64,000 bases of DNA from Bacillus_P idriensis_A (GCF_050483325.1 NZ_JBCMYF010000024.1:62001-126000); one strand, 5' to 3'. Shown: positions 8,455 through 18,234, counted from the stretch's first letter. The notes: generated by a model not told the origin, from the letters alone. A program made the numbers and translations.

Positions 8455-11400
8455 TTAATGACTGATTTCAATTAATAAATCTCCAGTTTGAATGGCTTCG
8501 CCGTTTGATACATGAATATCCTTGATTGTTCCTGAGAAAGGTGCCTGAACGGTTGTTTCCATTTTCATTGCTTCAGTCAGGAGCAAATGATCGCCCTTGC
8601 TGACTTTTTCGCCTTTTTCAACCAAAACCTTGATGACCGTGCCAGGCATTGTCGCACCAATATGATCTTTATTGCCTTTATCTGCTTTCATTTTCGCAGT
8701 AATCGTCGCTTTAATGTTTTCATCACGGATAATAACCTCGCGGGGCTGGCCGTTTAATTCAAAGTAGACGACGCGTGTTCCGTCAGGCTGAGGCTCACCG
8801 ATAGATACAAGTTTTACGATCAGCGTTTTTCCCTGTTCGATTTCAACTTCAATTTCTTCGCCAAGTCTCATTCCATATAAGAATGTCGGTGTATCAAGAA
8901 CGGAAATATCCCCGAACTGTTCAAATGTCTTTGCATAGTCCATAAACACTTTTGGATAAAGGGCATGAGCAATCGCATCAAAGCTTGTTACTTGTCGGTT
9001 TAAGCTATGGAACAGCTCTTCTTTTAATGCACCAAAATTGACCGGCTCAAGCAGTTCACCAGGTCTGACCGAAATCGGCTCGCGTCCTTTTAATATAATG
9101 CGCTGAAGTTCTTTTGGAAAACCGCCGTGAGGCTGTCCGAGATATCCTTCAAATAATTCAACAACAGAATCCGGGAAATCAAGTGTTTCTCCGCGCTCAT
9201 AAATATCATCTTCGCTTAAATGATTTTGGACCATGAAGAGGGCCATGTCGCCGACTACTTTCGAAGAAGGCGTTACCTTGACTAAATCTCCAAACATATC
9301 ATTTACGCGGCGATACATCTCTTTTACTTCGTTCCAGCGGTCATCAAGTCCAACAGCTTTTGCCTGCTGCTGAAGATTGCTGTATTGTCCGCCTGGCATT
9401 TCATGCATGTACACTTCTGAATGAGGCGAATTCATACCGCTCTCAAAATCCTGATAATAATGGCGCACGCCTTCCCAGTATTGAGACAGTTCTTCTAATG
9501 CTTCAATATCGGCTTTTGGCCGGTGCTCCATTCCTTGCAGGGCATGGTAGAGAGAATTGGCGCTCGGCTGTGAAGTTAATCCGGACATAGAACTCAAAGC
9601 TACATCCACCACATCGACACCGGCTTCAATTGCTTTGGCGTATGTGAAAATGCCATTTCCGCTCGTATCATGTGTGTGAAGATGAATTGGAATGGAAATC
9701 GTTTCTTTTAAAGCAGAAATCAGATCATAAGCGGCCTGAGGCTTAAGCAAACCTGCCATATCCTTAATACCCAATATATGAGATCCTGATTCTTCCAGTT
9801 CTTTAGCCAGATTTTTATAATATTCAAGATCATATTTCCGGCGGGAAGGGTCTAAAATATCTCCTGTATAGCAAATCGCAGCCTCGGCAATTTTATTTGA
9901 TTTTCTGACCGCTTCAATTGCAGGGCGCATTCCTTCAACCCAGTTCAGGCTGTCGAAAATACGGAAAACATCTATTCCTGCATATGCGGACTTTTCAACA
10001 AATTCTTCAATGACATTATCCGGATAATTTTTATAACCCACTGCGTTAGATGCACGAAGAAGCATTTGCAGGAGGATATTTGGAACTTGCTTTCTGACTG
10101 TGAGCAGTCTGTCCCACGGATCTTCTTTTAAGAAGCGGTATGCTACATCAAATGTTGCTCCGCCCCACATTTCCAGTGAAAATAAATTAGGAAGAAGCCT
10201 TGCTGTAGGTTCAGCGATATGCTTAATGTCATTCGTTCTTAAACGTGTTGCAAGCAGGGACTGATGTGCGTCACGGAATGTTGTATCTGTTAACAGCACT
10301 TCATTTTGTTCTTTCAGCCATCTCACAAGACCTTCGGGACCCTGTTCATCAAGAATCTGCTTTGTTCCGTTTGGAACCGGTTCGGAAAGTTTTACTTTTG
10401 GAATGTAGAGCTTATCGAAAACCGGCTTCTTTTTCTTTTCAATGCCCGGGAAGCCATTAACTGTTACATTTCCAATGTAGGAAAGCATTTTTGTTCCGCG
10501 GTCTTTTTTCTTTGAAAATACGAACAGCTCTGGTGATGAATCAATGAAAGATGTATCGTATTCACCGGACATGAATTTCTCATGTTTAATCACATTTTCT
10601 AAAAAAGGAATATTGGTTTTAATCCCTCTGATCCTGAATTCTCTTAAGTTCCGGATCATTTTTGCGGCAGCCTGCTCAAATGTCAGCGCCTGTGTTGAAA
10701 GCTTAACCAGCAATGAATCATAATGCGGCGTAATAACAGCTCCCTGGAATCCGTTTCCGGCATCTAGCCTTACTCCGAAACCTCCTCCTGAGCGGTATGC
10801 CATAATTTTGCCGGTATCAGGCATAAAATTATTCAATGGATCTTCTGTTGTAACCCTTGATTGAATGGCATAGCCCGTTACTCTGATTTGATCCTGTTCC
10901 GGTATGCCAATTTTTTTGCCATGGAGAGGATAGCCTTCTGCAACCATAATTTGAGTCTGAACGATATCAATTCCTGTAACCATTTCGGTAATCGTATGCT
11001 CTACTTGAACACGGGGGTTAACTTCAATGAAGTAAAACTCTCCACCCGCAACTAAGAATTCCACTGTGCCTGCATTCACATATTCAACTTTGTTCATCAG
11101 CTTAACAGCCGCATCACAAATGTCCTGTCTTAATTTTTCATCTACAGAGACACTTGGAGCGACCTCAACCACTTTTTGATGACGTCTTTGCACAGAACAA
11201 TCCCGCTCATACAAATGAATAATATTGCCGTGTTCATCACCAATAATCTGGACTTCAATGTGCTTAGGATTTTCAATAAGCTTTTCAACGTATACTTCAT
11301 CACTGCCAAATGCAGCTTTTGCTTCTGATTTGGCCCGTTCATAGGATTCTTTAACAGCTGCAGCGCTGCGCACAATTCTCATGCCGCGTCCGCCGCCTCC

Positions 11401-11898
11401 AAGTGAAGCCTTAATAATGAAAGGATAACCATTTTCGCGGCCAAAATCGACAACATCCTCTAAGCTTTGCACAGGACCGCTGCTGCCTGGAATGACAGGA
11501 ATATCTGCAAGCTCTGCCTGCTTTCTTGCTTTCACTTTGTCCCCAAACATGTCAAGGTGCTTAGATTTAGGACCAATGAAAATAATTCCCTCTTCTTCAC
11601 ACCTTCTAGCAAAATGAATATTCTCTGATAAAAATCCATAGCCGGGATGAATGGCATCCACATGATTGGCTTTAGCAATTTCAATAATGCCATCGATATC
11701 TAAATAAGCATCTATCGGTTTTTTCCCTTCGCCTACTATGTATGCTTCATCTGCTTTGTAACGGTGAAACGAGCCTGAATCTTCTTTAGAATAGATGGCT
11801 ACCGTCCTGATATTAAGCTCCGTGCAGGCACGGAATACACGGATGGCAATTTCACCCCGGTTTGCTACAAGTATTTTCTGAATGTTTTTCTGCGACAT
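8455..11898 (-). CDS. pycA: Pyruvate carboxylase
   Basis: Biotin enzyme that carboxylates pyruvate to oxaloacetate, refilling the TCA cycle and starting gluconeogenesis. The 1147 residues contain the biotin carboxylase (KILVANRGEIAIRVFRA, ATP-grasp GGGGRGM, EVNPRVQVEHTITE), the carboxyltransferase TIM barrel (TDTTFRDAHQSLLATR, HLHTHDTSGN), and a C-terminal biotinyl domain with LTEAMKMET, where the Lys carries biotin. Start is ATG with AAGGGGGA upstream. Two CcpN-like boxes lie 39-69 bases upstream, so repression during glycolysis is suggested. Confidence 0.97.
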   Translation of the reverse strand: MSQKNIQKILVANRGEIAIRVFRACTELNIRTVAIYSKEDSGSFHRYKADEAYIVGEGKKPIDAYLDIDGIIEIAKANHVDAIHPGYGFLSENIHFARRCEEEGIIFIGPKSKHLDMFGDKVKARKQAELADIPVIPGSSGPVQSLEDVVDFGRENGYPFIIKASLGGGGRGMRIVRSAAAVKESYERAKSEAKAAFGSDEVYVEKLIENPKHIEVQIIGDEHGNIIHLYERDCSVQRRHQKVVEVAPSVSVDEKLRQDICDAAVKLMNKVEYVNAGTVEFLVAGGEFYFIEVNPRVQVEHTITEMVTGIDIVQTQIMVAEGYPLHGKKIGIPEQDQIRVTGYAIQSRVTTEDPLNNFMPDTGKIMAYRSGGGFGVRLDAGNGFQGAVITPHYDSLLVKLSTQALTFEQAAAKMIRNLREFRIRGIKTNIPFLENVIKHEKFMSGEYDTSFIDSSPELFVFSKKKDRGTKMLSYIGNVTVNGFPGIEKKKKPVFDKLYIPKVKLSEPVPNGTKQILDEQGPEGLVRWLKEQNEVLLTDTTFRDAHQSLLATRLRTNDIKHIAEPTARLLPNLFSLEMWGGATFDVAYRFLKEDPWDRLLTVRKQVPNILLQMLLRASNAVGYKNYPDNVIEEFVEKSAYAGIDVFRIFDSLNWVEGMRPAIEAVRKSNKIAEAAICYTGDILDPSRRKYDLEYYKNLAKELEESGSHILGIKDMAGLLKPQAAYDLISALKETISIPIHLHTHDTSGNGIFTYAKAIEAGVDVVDVALSSMSGLTSQPSANSLYHALQGMEHRPKADIEALEELSQYWEGVRHYYQDFESGMNSPHSEVYMHEMPGGQYSNLQQQAKAVGLDDRWNEVKEMYRRVNDMFGDLVKVTPSSKVVGDMALFMVQNHLSEDDIYERGETLDFPDSVVELFEGYLGQPHGGFPKELQRIILKGREPISVRPGELLEPVNFGALKEELFHSLNRQVTSFDAIAHALYPKVFMDYAKTFEQFGDISVLDTPTFLYGMRLGEEIEVEIEQGKTLIVKLVSIGEPQPDGTRVVYFELNGQPREVIIRDENIKATITAKMKADKGNKDHIGATMPGTVIKVLVEKGEKVSKGDHLLLTEAMKMETTVQAPFSGTIKDIHVSNGEAIQTGDLLIEISH

Positions 11899-11936
11899 AG
11901 GAATCCCCCTTAAGCTTCATCAATTACACTACTAAA

Positions 11937-11967
11937 AGTATAACACATTTATAATTAGTATAACACT
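11937..11967 (-). promoter_or_regulatory. Paired CcpN-like boxes upstream of pycA
   Basis: Minus-strand TGTGTTATACT (11947-11937) fits all 11 positions of the CcpN consensus as I recall it (TRTGHYATAYW), and AGTGTTATACT (11967-11957) fits 10 of 11; they are 20 bases apart. Each also contains an extended -10 (TGTTATACT), so tandem promoters are the alternative reading. The 12-mer AAATGTGTTATA here recurs twice at the SR1 promoter. Confidence 0.5.
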
Positions 11968-11973
11968 TTTATT

Positions 11974-13176
11974 CTATTGAAATGGAACCGTATTGCTGTG
12001 TGTTTCACTTACCGGCTTCTGTTCAGTCTTCTGATAACTCGCCCGGTATTTGATAAACATTGATATATTAATGAGAAGCCCCATTGATAGCATCAATAGA
12101 ATCATGGAGGAGCCTCCGTAGCTAATAAATGGAAGAGTAACTCCTGTAATTGGCAGAAGACCTGTTAAACCGCCAACGTTAATAGCTGTCTGGATTCCAA
12201 TCATGCTTGAAATGCCAATGGCAAGCAGCGTGCCAAATGCATCTTCACAGTTTCTTGCAATGTGAAAACCTTTCAGCACGATAAAAGCAAGAAGGATCAG
12301 GACAAAAGCCACTCCAAAAATCCCCAGTTCTTCAGAGATGATCGCCAGAATAAAATCTGTGTGCGATTCAGGCAAATAACCGTATTTTTGTACGCTTTCC
12401 CCGAGACCAAGCCCCGTCAGGCCACCTGAACCAATGGCGTAATAAGAATTGATCAAGTGAAACCCTGAGTCTTTCGCATCTCCGAATGGATCCATAAATC
12501 CGACAAACCGGCTGATGCGCTCCGTTGTAAAAATCTTGTCCCATTTCAGCAAAAGAAGCGGACTGATTGCAGCAAGACCTGCAATACCCAAGATAATGAG
12601 CTTAAAGATGTTTTTCATGCCGAGACCTGAACATAAGACCATCGAAAGAGCGATCATCCCAATGATTGATGCCGAGCCTATGTCCGGCTGGAGAATAATC
12701 AATACACAGATAAAACCTGTAAAAATAATCGGAGGCAGCACGCCTCTTCCAAAATGATCAATATATGATTGTTTTTTTTCGTACACGGCTGCAAGGTACA
12801 AGATAACGCTCAGTTTCACGAATTCTGCCGGCTGCACTTTAAAGCCGAACAGGGAAAACCAGCTTCTTGCGCCGCCTGCAACGGAACCAAATACGAAAAT
12901 AGCAAGGAGCATCAGGATGGAAAGCATAACTACTCCCCTGATAATAAAAGGACTTAAATAAGCTCTGTAAGGAAAGAACATAGTTGCCGCTAAGACTACA
13001 AACCCAATTGCAATAAAGATTGCCTGCCTTTGAAAAAAGTAATCGCTTGTATAGCCCCACCTGGCAACCGCAGAAATCATACTTGAGCTGTACACCATGA
13101 CAAGACCAAACCCGCATAAGAGAATAACAGCAAGTATGAGTGAATAATCATATGATTTGAGAATTTTTTTTATCAT
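11974..13176 (-). CDS. ftsW: Septum peptidoglycan glycosyltransferase FtsW
   Basis: SEDS-family membrane polymerase that makes septal glycan strands from lipid II with its partner class B PBP during cell division. Ten membrane segments can be traced; the SEDS signature is GSGGLTGLGLGESVQKYGYL followed by PESHTDFI. The start chosen is ATG at 13176 (IKKILKSYDYSLI follows), with AGGAAG seven bases upstream, giving 400 residues, close to B. subtilis FtsW; an upstream TTG at 13257 would add 27 unconserved residues. Order ylaN-ftsW-pycA matches B. subtilis. Confidence 0.92.
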   Translation of the reverse strand: MIKKILKSYDYSLILAVILLCGFGLVMVYSSSMISAVARWGYTSDYFFQRQAIFIAIGFVVLAATMFFPYRAYLSPFIIRGVVMLSILMLLAIFVFGSVAGGARSWFSLFGFKVQPAEFVKLSVILYLAAVYEKKQSYIDHFGRGVLPPIIFTGFICVLIILQPDIGSASIIGMIALSMVLCSGLGMKNIFKLIILGIAGLAAISPLLLLKWDKIFTTERISRFVGFMDPFGDAKDSGFHLINSYYAIGSGGLTGLGLGESVQKYGYLPESHTDFILAIISEELGIFGVAFVLILLAFIVLKGFHIARNCEDAFGTLLAIGISSMIGIQTAINVGGLTGLLPITGVTLPFISYGGSSMILLMLSMGLLINISMFIKYRASYQKTEQKPVSETHSNTVPFQ

Positions 13177-13410
13177 TTTATCGCTTCCTATCGTGACTTG
13201 TTGCTGCATTCTGGATGATTTTATTTTCCTAGTTAGAAATTCTAGATTAAAGCGCAAATTCCTTCCATTTTGTTTTCATCTTCCGGACGCACGCCTTATG
13301 GTAACCCGGCAAACGTGCGTAAACAAGTTATAAAAGTATGTAGGTCTTTTGTTCTGGTATCTATACAAGGCTGTTGTTTTTTGCCGTTTTTAATGACTAG
13401 TGAGCTTTAT

Positions 13411-13450
13411 AAAAAAACTCAAACTGTCTAATTAAACAGTTTGAGTTTTA
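13411..13450. terminator. Terminator after ylaN
   Basis: Long stem AAAACTCAAACTGT / ACAGTTTGAGTTTT (13414-13449) with A- and T-runs on each side, usable in both directions. The rest of 13177-13410 is non-coding. Confidence 0.85.
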
Positions 13451-13453
13451 TGG

Positions 13454-13735
13454 TTATTTCTTTGTGAACGCCTCGTGCAATGCCGACATTTCTCTTTCGA
13501 GTGTGTCTAGGATGGCTTTGCCTTCACGCTCATCAATCAGATTAAGCCTTACAGCAAAATCAATTTCTCTTGATAGTCCAAACATTTGTGTATCTAAAAC
13601 CTCTTCATAAAGAGGACATTGAGGCATCGTCAAATTGTCCATTTGGACTTGAATCAGCTTCGTAATTTTATCAGCATCTGCCTTTAAGAGCGCAAGTGCT
13701 TTTTCTCGATGATCAATCGCAATCTCAGACGCCAA
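13454..13735 (-). CDS. ylaN: YlaN family protein
   Basis: Small conserved cytosolic protein of 93 residues, all helical in appearance, beginning ASEIAIDHREKALALLKADADK and containing MPQCPLYEEVLDTQMFGLSREIDFA. YlaN proteins are linked to iron homeostasis and to relief of Fur repression; that role is known from the family, not read from this sequence. It is the gene upstream of ftsW as in B. subtilis and is followed by a strong terminator. Confidence 0.92.
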   Translation of the reverse strand: MASEIAIDHREKALALLKADADKITKLIQVQMDNLTMPQCPLYEEVLDTQMFGLSREIDFAVRLNLIDEREGKAILDTLEREMSALHEAFTKK

Positions 13736-13859
13736 TTGAACCCCTCCGTTCCCGAGCGATTACCCTAATCTATCTATTAATATTATAGGGAAAGCAGTAA
13801 AAAATCAAGAAAAAACAAGGTGGTATTCATAACTGAACTTGTTCCCGCACAAAGCTGCA

Positions 13860-14789
13860 TCAGAAAATGCTTAATTCATATTTTTCAGACAAAAGGTGGA
13901 GCAGTTTTATACCCGCAATGCTGTTCCCTTTTTTATCAAGAGAAGGACCGAAAATTCCGATTCCAAAATGATAGGGCACGATTCCCATAATACCGCCGGA
14001 CACTCCGCTTTTAGCAGGGATTCCAACTTTTATTGCAAACTCTCCAGAAGCATTGTACATGCCGCATGTCACCATAAACGTTTTGCAGATCCTCGCAATA
14101 TCTTTGGGTATGATTTGTTTTTCTGTTTGAGGGTGTTTGCCGTCAAGGGCGAAAACTGCCCCGATTTTCGCCAGATCGAGACTGTGCATTTGTACTGCAC
14201 ACTGCTTTGAATATAAATCAATTAAATCCTCTACATCACCATCAACGATGCCGTCTTTTTTCATATAATAACAGAGAGATCTGTTCAGCCAGGCGTTTTC
14301 AAATTCAGAAGAAGCGATCTCTGAACAGACTTTAATATCCTGATTGAAGGTTAATTCTTTTGTAAAAGTTAAAAAGCGGGATAGTTTTTCTTCCTTGTCA
14401 GACCCCTTAATCATATTTGTAACAGCAAGTGCGCCTGCATTAATCATCGGGTTCAGCGGCCGCTGATTTTCATGAGTTTCAAGCTTGACGATCGAATTAA
14501 ACGGATCTCCAGTCGGTTCCATGCCCACTTTATCAAATACATAGGATTCCCCGTGATCCATCAGTACTAGAGCAAGCGTCAGCACTTTTGATATGCTTTG
14601 CAGGGTAAAGCTTTTTTCAATATCCCCCGCTGACATGCAAGTATTTTCAACATGATAAATCGCAACGGATAAATCACCTTGATCCGCTTCACCCAGTGCA
14701 GGAATATAGTCGGCAATCTTGCCTTCCTTCGTCACTTCCCTTGCAATGCTGACAAGCTCAGCCAATTCTTCGCTGGTTTGACATGGCAT
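13860..14789 (-). CDS. glsA: Glutaminase
   Basis: Hydrolyses L-glutamine to glutamate and ammonia. The 309-residue enzyme belongs to the beta-lactamase-like glutaminase fold: catalytic Ser-Lys in LQSISKVLTLAL, followed by NPMINAGALAV, CYYMKKDGIVDGDVEDLIDLYS (Tyr of the active site nearby), and the C-terminal AKSGVSGGIMGIVPYHFGIGIFGPSLDKKGNS split across conserved Gly loops. It corresponds by position to B. subtilis ylaM. Divergent from ylaL, with the ylaL promoter in the gap. Confidence 0.94.
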   Translation of the reverse strand: MPCQTSEELAELVSIAREVTKEGKIADYIPALGEADQGDLSVAIYHVENTCMSAGDIEKSFTLQSISKVLTLALVLMDHGESYVFDKVGMEPTGDPFNSIVKLETHENQRPLNPMINAGALAVTNMIKGSDKEEKLSRFLTFTKELTFNQDIKVCSEIASSEFENAWLNRSLCYYMKKDGIVDGDVEDLIDLYSKQCAVQMHSLDLAKIGAVFALDGKHPQTEKQIIPKDIARICKTFMVTCGMYNASGEFAIKVGIPAKSGVSGGIMGIVPYHFGIGIFGPSLDKKGNSIAGIKLLHLLSEKYELSIF

Positions 14790-14857
14790 GGTCTGTTCAC
14801 CTCTTCATTCAGTATGAGGTGTTAGTTTGCCCAAAAACCGCCACGCCAATGTCCCCC

Positions 14858-14886
14858 ATGACAAATTCACAGAAAGCGCTTATACT
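14858..14886 (+). promoter_or_regulatory. Sigma-A promoter of ylaL
   Basis: ATGACA (14858-14863), 17-base spacer, TATACT (14881-14886). The implied transcript begins about 15 bases before the start codon, supporting the internal ATG at 14909 as the true start. Confidence 0.6.
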
Positions 14887-14908
14887 TTTAATGAAAGGAC
14901 GTGCAGCA

Positions 14909-15403
14909 ATGGATTCTATCATTTTGATAAAAGGAAATATTGCCTTTCCAATTACACTGGACCCAGGCGTATGGATATTTGATGACAGAAAAGTCGATCT
15001 GACCGTTTATTTTGATGAATTCAAAATAGAACGGAACGAACTGGAAGAGTACACTAAAGCAGTCTCAAAACACTGGGACCAGGAAATCCGCGAAGGAGCA
15101 AAGCTCCCAGAAAACAAAAATCATAAGCGAACTGAAAAAGAAAAAATCTTGAATGGAACGTTTGGTATACCGTTTCTTCCATTCCTAAAAAATGCGGAGC
15201 CTGCTGACTCAGCACAATATGCTGTATTTAAAACCCGGCAAGGCGACGTAAGAATGCCGCTTGAGGAAGCTTCAGCCCTTATCCTTGGATTCAGCAAGAA
15301 TGGTAAACCTCTTACTGACGAAGGACCCGTTACTCTCTATTACGGAGATGGCAGGAACCGCGATAATCCTGTAACAAACATAAAAGAAATTATTATTGAG
15401 TAA
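14909..15403 (+). CDS. ylaL: YlaL-like conserved protein of unknown function
   Basis: A 164-residue soluble protein of unknown function, N-terminus DSIILIKGNIAFPITLDP, then WIFDDRKVDL. No catalytic motif was recognised. The symbol is given by position between glsA and phoH and by resemblance to YlaL as remembered, so it is less certain than its neighbours. Start ATG at 14909 is preceded by AAAGGA and by a good promoter; upstream ATGs lie in or before that promoter and would not be transcribed. Confidence 0.75.
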   Translation: MDSIILIKGNIAFPITLDPGVWIFDDRKVDLTVYFDEFKIERNELEEYTKAVSKHWDQEIREGAKLPENKNHKRTEKEKILNGTFGIPFLPFLKNAEPADSAQYAVFKTRQGDVRMPLEEASALILGFSKNGKPLTDEGPVTLYYGDGRNRDNPVTNIKEIIIE

Positions 15404-15404
15404 A

Positions 15405-15430
15405 AAAAGCCGCTGATGACAGCGGCTTTT
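15405..15430. terminator. Bidirectional terminator between ylaL and phoH
   Basis: Perfect stem AAAAGCCGCTG / CAGCGGCTTTT with a four-base loop between convergent genes. Confidence 0.9.
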
Positions 15431-15438
15431 CCCATCTA

Positions 15439-16767
15439 TCACAATAAATCTGCTGCAAGCTGAGCAAGGCCGGAGCGCTCCCCTTTTACTAATCTGACAT
15501 GCCCCGCAATATACTGATCCTTAAACTTCTCCACAACATAGGTTAAGCCATTATTGTATTCATCAAGATAAGGATGATCGATTTGCTCAGGATCTCCCAT
15601 TAGGACAATTTTGCTTTTTTCCCCTACTCTTGTCAAAATCGTTTTTACTTCGTGTTTCGTTAAGTTCTGAGCTTCATCAATGATAATGAACTGCTCAGGA
15701 ATACTTCTGCCGCGAATATACGTCAGCGCTTCAACTTCTATTGATCCCATGCCTGCTAAAATAGCATCGAGCTCACCAGGTTTTTTCGCATTGAAAAGAT
15801 ATTCTAAATTATCATAAATCGGCTGCATCCACGGTCTTAGTTTTTCCTGTTTTTCACCAGGAAGATAGCCAATATCCTTGCCGACGGGAACGATTGGTCT
15901 TGCAACAAGCAATTTTTTGAACGTCCCTAAATCCTCTGTCTGCATCAGACCTGCAGCTAAAGCGAGCAGCGTTTTCCCGGTGCCTGCTTTTCCGATTAAT
16001 GTGACCAGAGGCATGTCATTTCTGAGAAGCAGCTCCATCGCCATCGTCTGCTGAACATTTCTTGGACGTATTCCCCAAATGTGATCGTGATCAAATACGA
16101 GCCTCTTTACCTTTTTTCCTGTTTTATCAACACATCCGATTGCAGAAGCAGATCCGCCTAGCGCATTTTTCATGATGACAAATTGATTAGGGTAGAATGG
16201 ATGATTTGTCACTTCAGACAAAATCAATTCATTTTTCTCATAAAATCTGTTTAAATCTTCACCGCTTATATACAAATCAAGATAGCCTGTATAGATTCTG
16301 TCAATTTCAACTACCCTGTCGCTTAGAAAATCCTCAGCCAGCAGTCCGATCGCATCCGCTTTTACCCTGACCAATGTGTCCTTGCTCACAAGGATGACCG
16401 GCCGACCGTTCTCTGTTGTTTCCTCTTCAATTGAAAGATTTTTCGCCACTGCAAGAATACGATTATCGTTTGTTTTTTCTATAAAAATCTCCTGAAGTTC
16501 ATGAAATGAGCGATGATTCAGCTCAATCCTCAAAAATCCGCCGCTTGGCAAAGGAATTTTTTCATGAAGCTTTCCAATCAGCCGCAGGCTATCAATCAGT
16601 TTGGAAACATGTCTTGCATTTCGTCCTATTTCATCCATGTAACGCTTTTTTGAATCGACTTCTTCAAGAACGACTGCCGGAATCACTACTTCATTTTCTT
16701 CAAAAGAAAAAATGGAATTCGGATCTTGCAGTAAGACATTCGTATCCAAAACATAGATTTTACTCAA
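15439..16767 (-). CDS. phoH: PIN-PhoH fusion ATPase/RNase (YlaK)
   Basis: PhoH2-type protein: an N-terminal PIN nuclease domain (residues about 1-140, starting KIYVLDTNVLLQDP with acidic metal-ligand residues) and a C-terminal PhoH P-loop ATPase with Walker A LIGKAGTGKTLLA and Walker B FIIIDEAQNLT. Members act as RNA helicase and ribonuclease; the role in Bacillus is poorly known. Its 442 residues equal B. subtilis YlaK. Divergent from ylaJ and convergent with ylaL. Confidence 0.93.
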   Translation of the reverse strand: MSKIYVLDTNVLLQDPNSIFSFEENEVVIPAVVLEEVDSKKRYMDEIGRNARHVSKLIDSLRLIGKLHEKIPLPSGGFLRIELNHRSFHELQEIFIEKTNDNRILAVAKNLSIEEETTENGRPVILVSKDTLVRVKADAIGLLAEDFLSDRVVEIDRIYTGYLDLYISGEDLNRFYEKNELILSEVTNHPFYPNQFVIMKNALGGSASAIGCVDKTGKKVKRLVFDHDHIWGIRPRNVQQTMAMELLLRNDMPLVTLIGKAGTGKTLLALAAGLMQTEDLGTFKKLLVARPIVPVGKDIGYLPGEKQEKLRPWMQPIYDNLEYLFNAKKPGELDAILAGMGSIEVEALTYIRGRSIPEQFIIIDEAQNLTKHEVKTILTRVGEKSKIVLMGDPEQIDHPYLDEYNNGLTYVVEKFKDQYIAGHVRLVKGERSGLAQLAADLL

Positions 16768-16938
16768 CCTTCCGCCTCCTACCCAGTTCAGGTTTTTATA
16801 GTGTTTTGCATGTAAAAGTCAGACGAAGATAATCAAGCTGTAATTGAAGCGTTGCTAAAATATATGAATTGGTGCATAAAGATAGAAGATTTATTAGACA
16901 ATAAAATTAAAAAGCATGGTCAAAAAAGGAGTGATTTC

Positions 16939-17547
16939 ATGCGCAGCTTTGTTTTTTCAGCACTGTTTATTCTGCTCGCGCTATCAGGATGCCAAGCAAA
17001 TCAGGGTTCACAAGGCGACACACCGGAAGATCACAATGGAAAACCAATTAATGTAAGAAACACAGTAAATGAACCTGTAGAAAAAAAATCAGGCGAACAA
17101 ATTTCAAAGCGCCTTGTCAACCTTGCAGGACGTGTACCTGGTGTAAATGATGTCAGCGCCGTTGTACTGGGCAAATATGCAGTTGTCGGCATAGATGTAA
17201 ATTCAAAACTTGACCGCAACAAAGTTGAGTCAATTAAATACGCGGTGGCAGAAAGCATTCAGCATGATCCTTACGGGGCAAATGCTGTCATTATCGCTGA
17301 TGCGGATACTACAGTCCGTCTGCGCGAAATGGGCAAAGATCTTCAGCAGGGACAGCCGGTTGGAGGCATCCTTGACGAGCTTGCCGCAATCGTCGGCCGC
17401 GTCATGCCTGAAATTCCAAGTGATATGCTGAATAATCAAAGAAACAGACCAACAGAGCAAGATAATGACCAGCTGAACAAGAAAGAGCAAAAAGAGCTTG
17501 ACCGGGAACAGGAAGATCAGTCAGAAAATCATTTAAATCAGAACTGA
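16939..17547 (+). CDS. ylaJ: YhcN/YlaJ family spore lipoprotein
   Basis: Secreted lipoprotein of 202 residues: signal peptide with lipobox LALSGC, then the YhcN/YlaJ domain (NLAGRVPGVNDVSAVVLGKYAVVGIDVN). YlaJ-type proteins sit in the spore inner membrane and influence germination; this is family knowledge. The C-terminal tail is acidic and Gln/Asn-rich. Start is ATG at 16939 with AGGAGTG seven bases upstream; the in-frame start at 16852 would bury the signal peptide behind 29 hydrophilic residues. Likely sporulation controlled. Confidence 0.9.
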   Translation: MRSFVFSALFILLALSGCQANQGSQGDTPEDHNGKPINVRNTVNEPVEKKSGEQISKRLVNLAGRVPGVNDVSAVVLGKYAVVGIDVNSKLDRNKVESIKYAVAESIQHDPYGANAVIIADADTTVRLREMGKDLQQGQPVGGILDELAAIVGRVMPEIPSDMLNNQRNRPTEQDNDQLNKKEQKELDREQEDQSENHLNQN

Positions 17548-17576
17548 CAGCTTCCGTTCCGTCTAAAATCAGATTG

Positions 17577-17611
17577 AAAAAAAGCTTAGATTTCCAAATC
17601 TAAGCTTTTTT
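17577..17611. terminator. Bidirectional terminator after ylaJ
   Basis: Near-perfect long stem AAAAGCTTAGATTT / AAATCTAAGCTTTT with a two-base loop. Its right arm includes the last codons of the convergent PNPOx-like gene. Confidence 0.9.
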
Positions 17612-18055
17612 CATTGCTTCTAACACCTGACTGTCAAGCTTTGCTGCTGCTTTTTCATCATATGTTTTTTCATATGCAGGTTCGGCAGATATTTTCGACC
17701 CGTAAAACATGACATCACGGACTTCAGATATCTTAATTTCAATTAATGCAAGTTTTAATGGGACACCCTCGAGTTTTTCAATTTTGATATGGGCATGGCC
17801 ATTTATAGAATATGTAGACTCATTTGCAAGCAGCGTAATAACCGCAGCAGGATGTTTTTTTACGTTTTCAACAATTCTGGACCGATTATCGACAGCCAGG
17901 TAAACTCGTTCTAAATCAGGGGCATACACCCATGATACGGCTGATACGTTCGGTGACCCTGTTTCATGATCAAGAGTTGCAAAAACAGCAAATCTTTCTT
18001 TTTGGAGATTGTCAAACAAAGGCTGAATCAATTTTGTTTCTACCTTATTAGCCAT
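17600..18055 (-). CDS. Pyridoxamine 5'-phosphate oxidase-like split-barrel protein
   Basis: 151-residue protein of the FMN-binding split-barrel (PNPOx-like) superfamily, seen from LQKERFAVFATLDHETGSPNVSAVSW and the later VYLAVDNRSRIVENVKKHP. These small members bind flavin, F420 or heme; the substrate here cannot be told. Start is ATG at 18055, with GGAGGGAAG just upstream; an earlier in-frame ATG at 18091 lacks a ribosome site. Convergent with ylaJ. It has no counterpart I recall at this place in B. subtilis. Confidence 0.75.
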   Translation of the reverse strand: MANKVETKLIQPLFDNLQKERFAVFATLDHETGSPNVSAVSWVYAPDLERVYLAVDNRSRIVENVKKHPAAVITLLANESTYSINGHAHIKIEKLEGVPLKLALIEIKISEVRDVMFYGSKISAEPAYEKTYDEKAAAKLDSQVLEAMKKA

Positions 18056-18234
18056 TTTCTTCCCTCCATTAAAGTTGTATAATGCTATCATACCTTTTTT
18101 TTAAATAGCTTACCACAACGAAAAGCGGAACAAAGTTTAAGAAAAGAGCCTTATAAAAAGGTTTATCACCTATTATAAACATTTAACAGCTAATTTTAAA
18201 AACAATTTTCAGAAAAAGAATGATGAGGTGTACC

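Noticed and set aside
15439..16767. Separate PIN toxin and ATPase genes
   Set aside because: One uninterrupted frame of 442 residues, the normal PIN-PhoH fusion.
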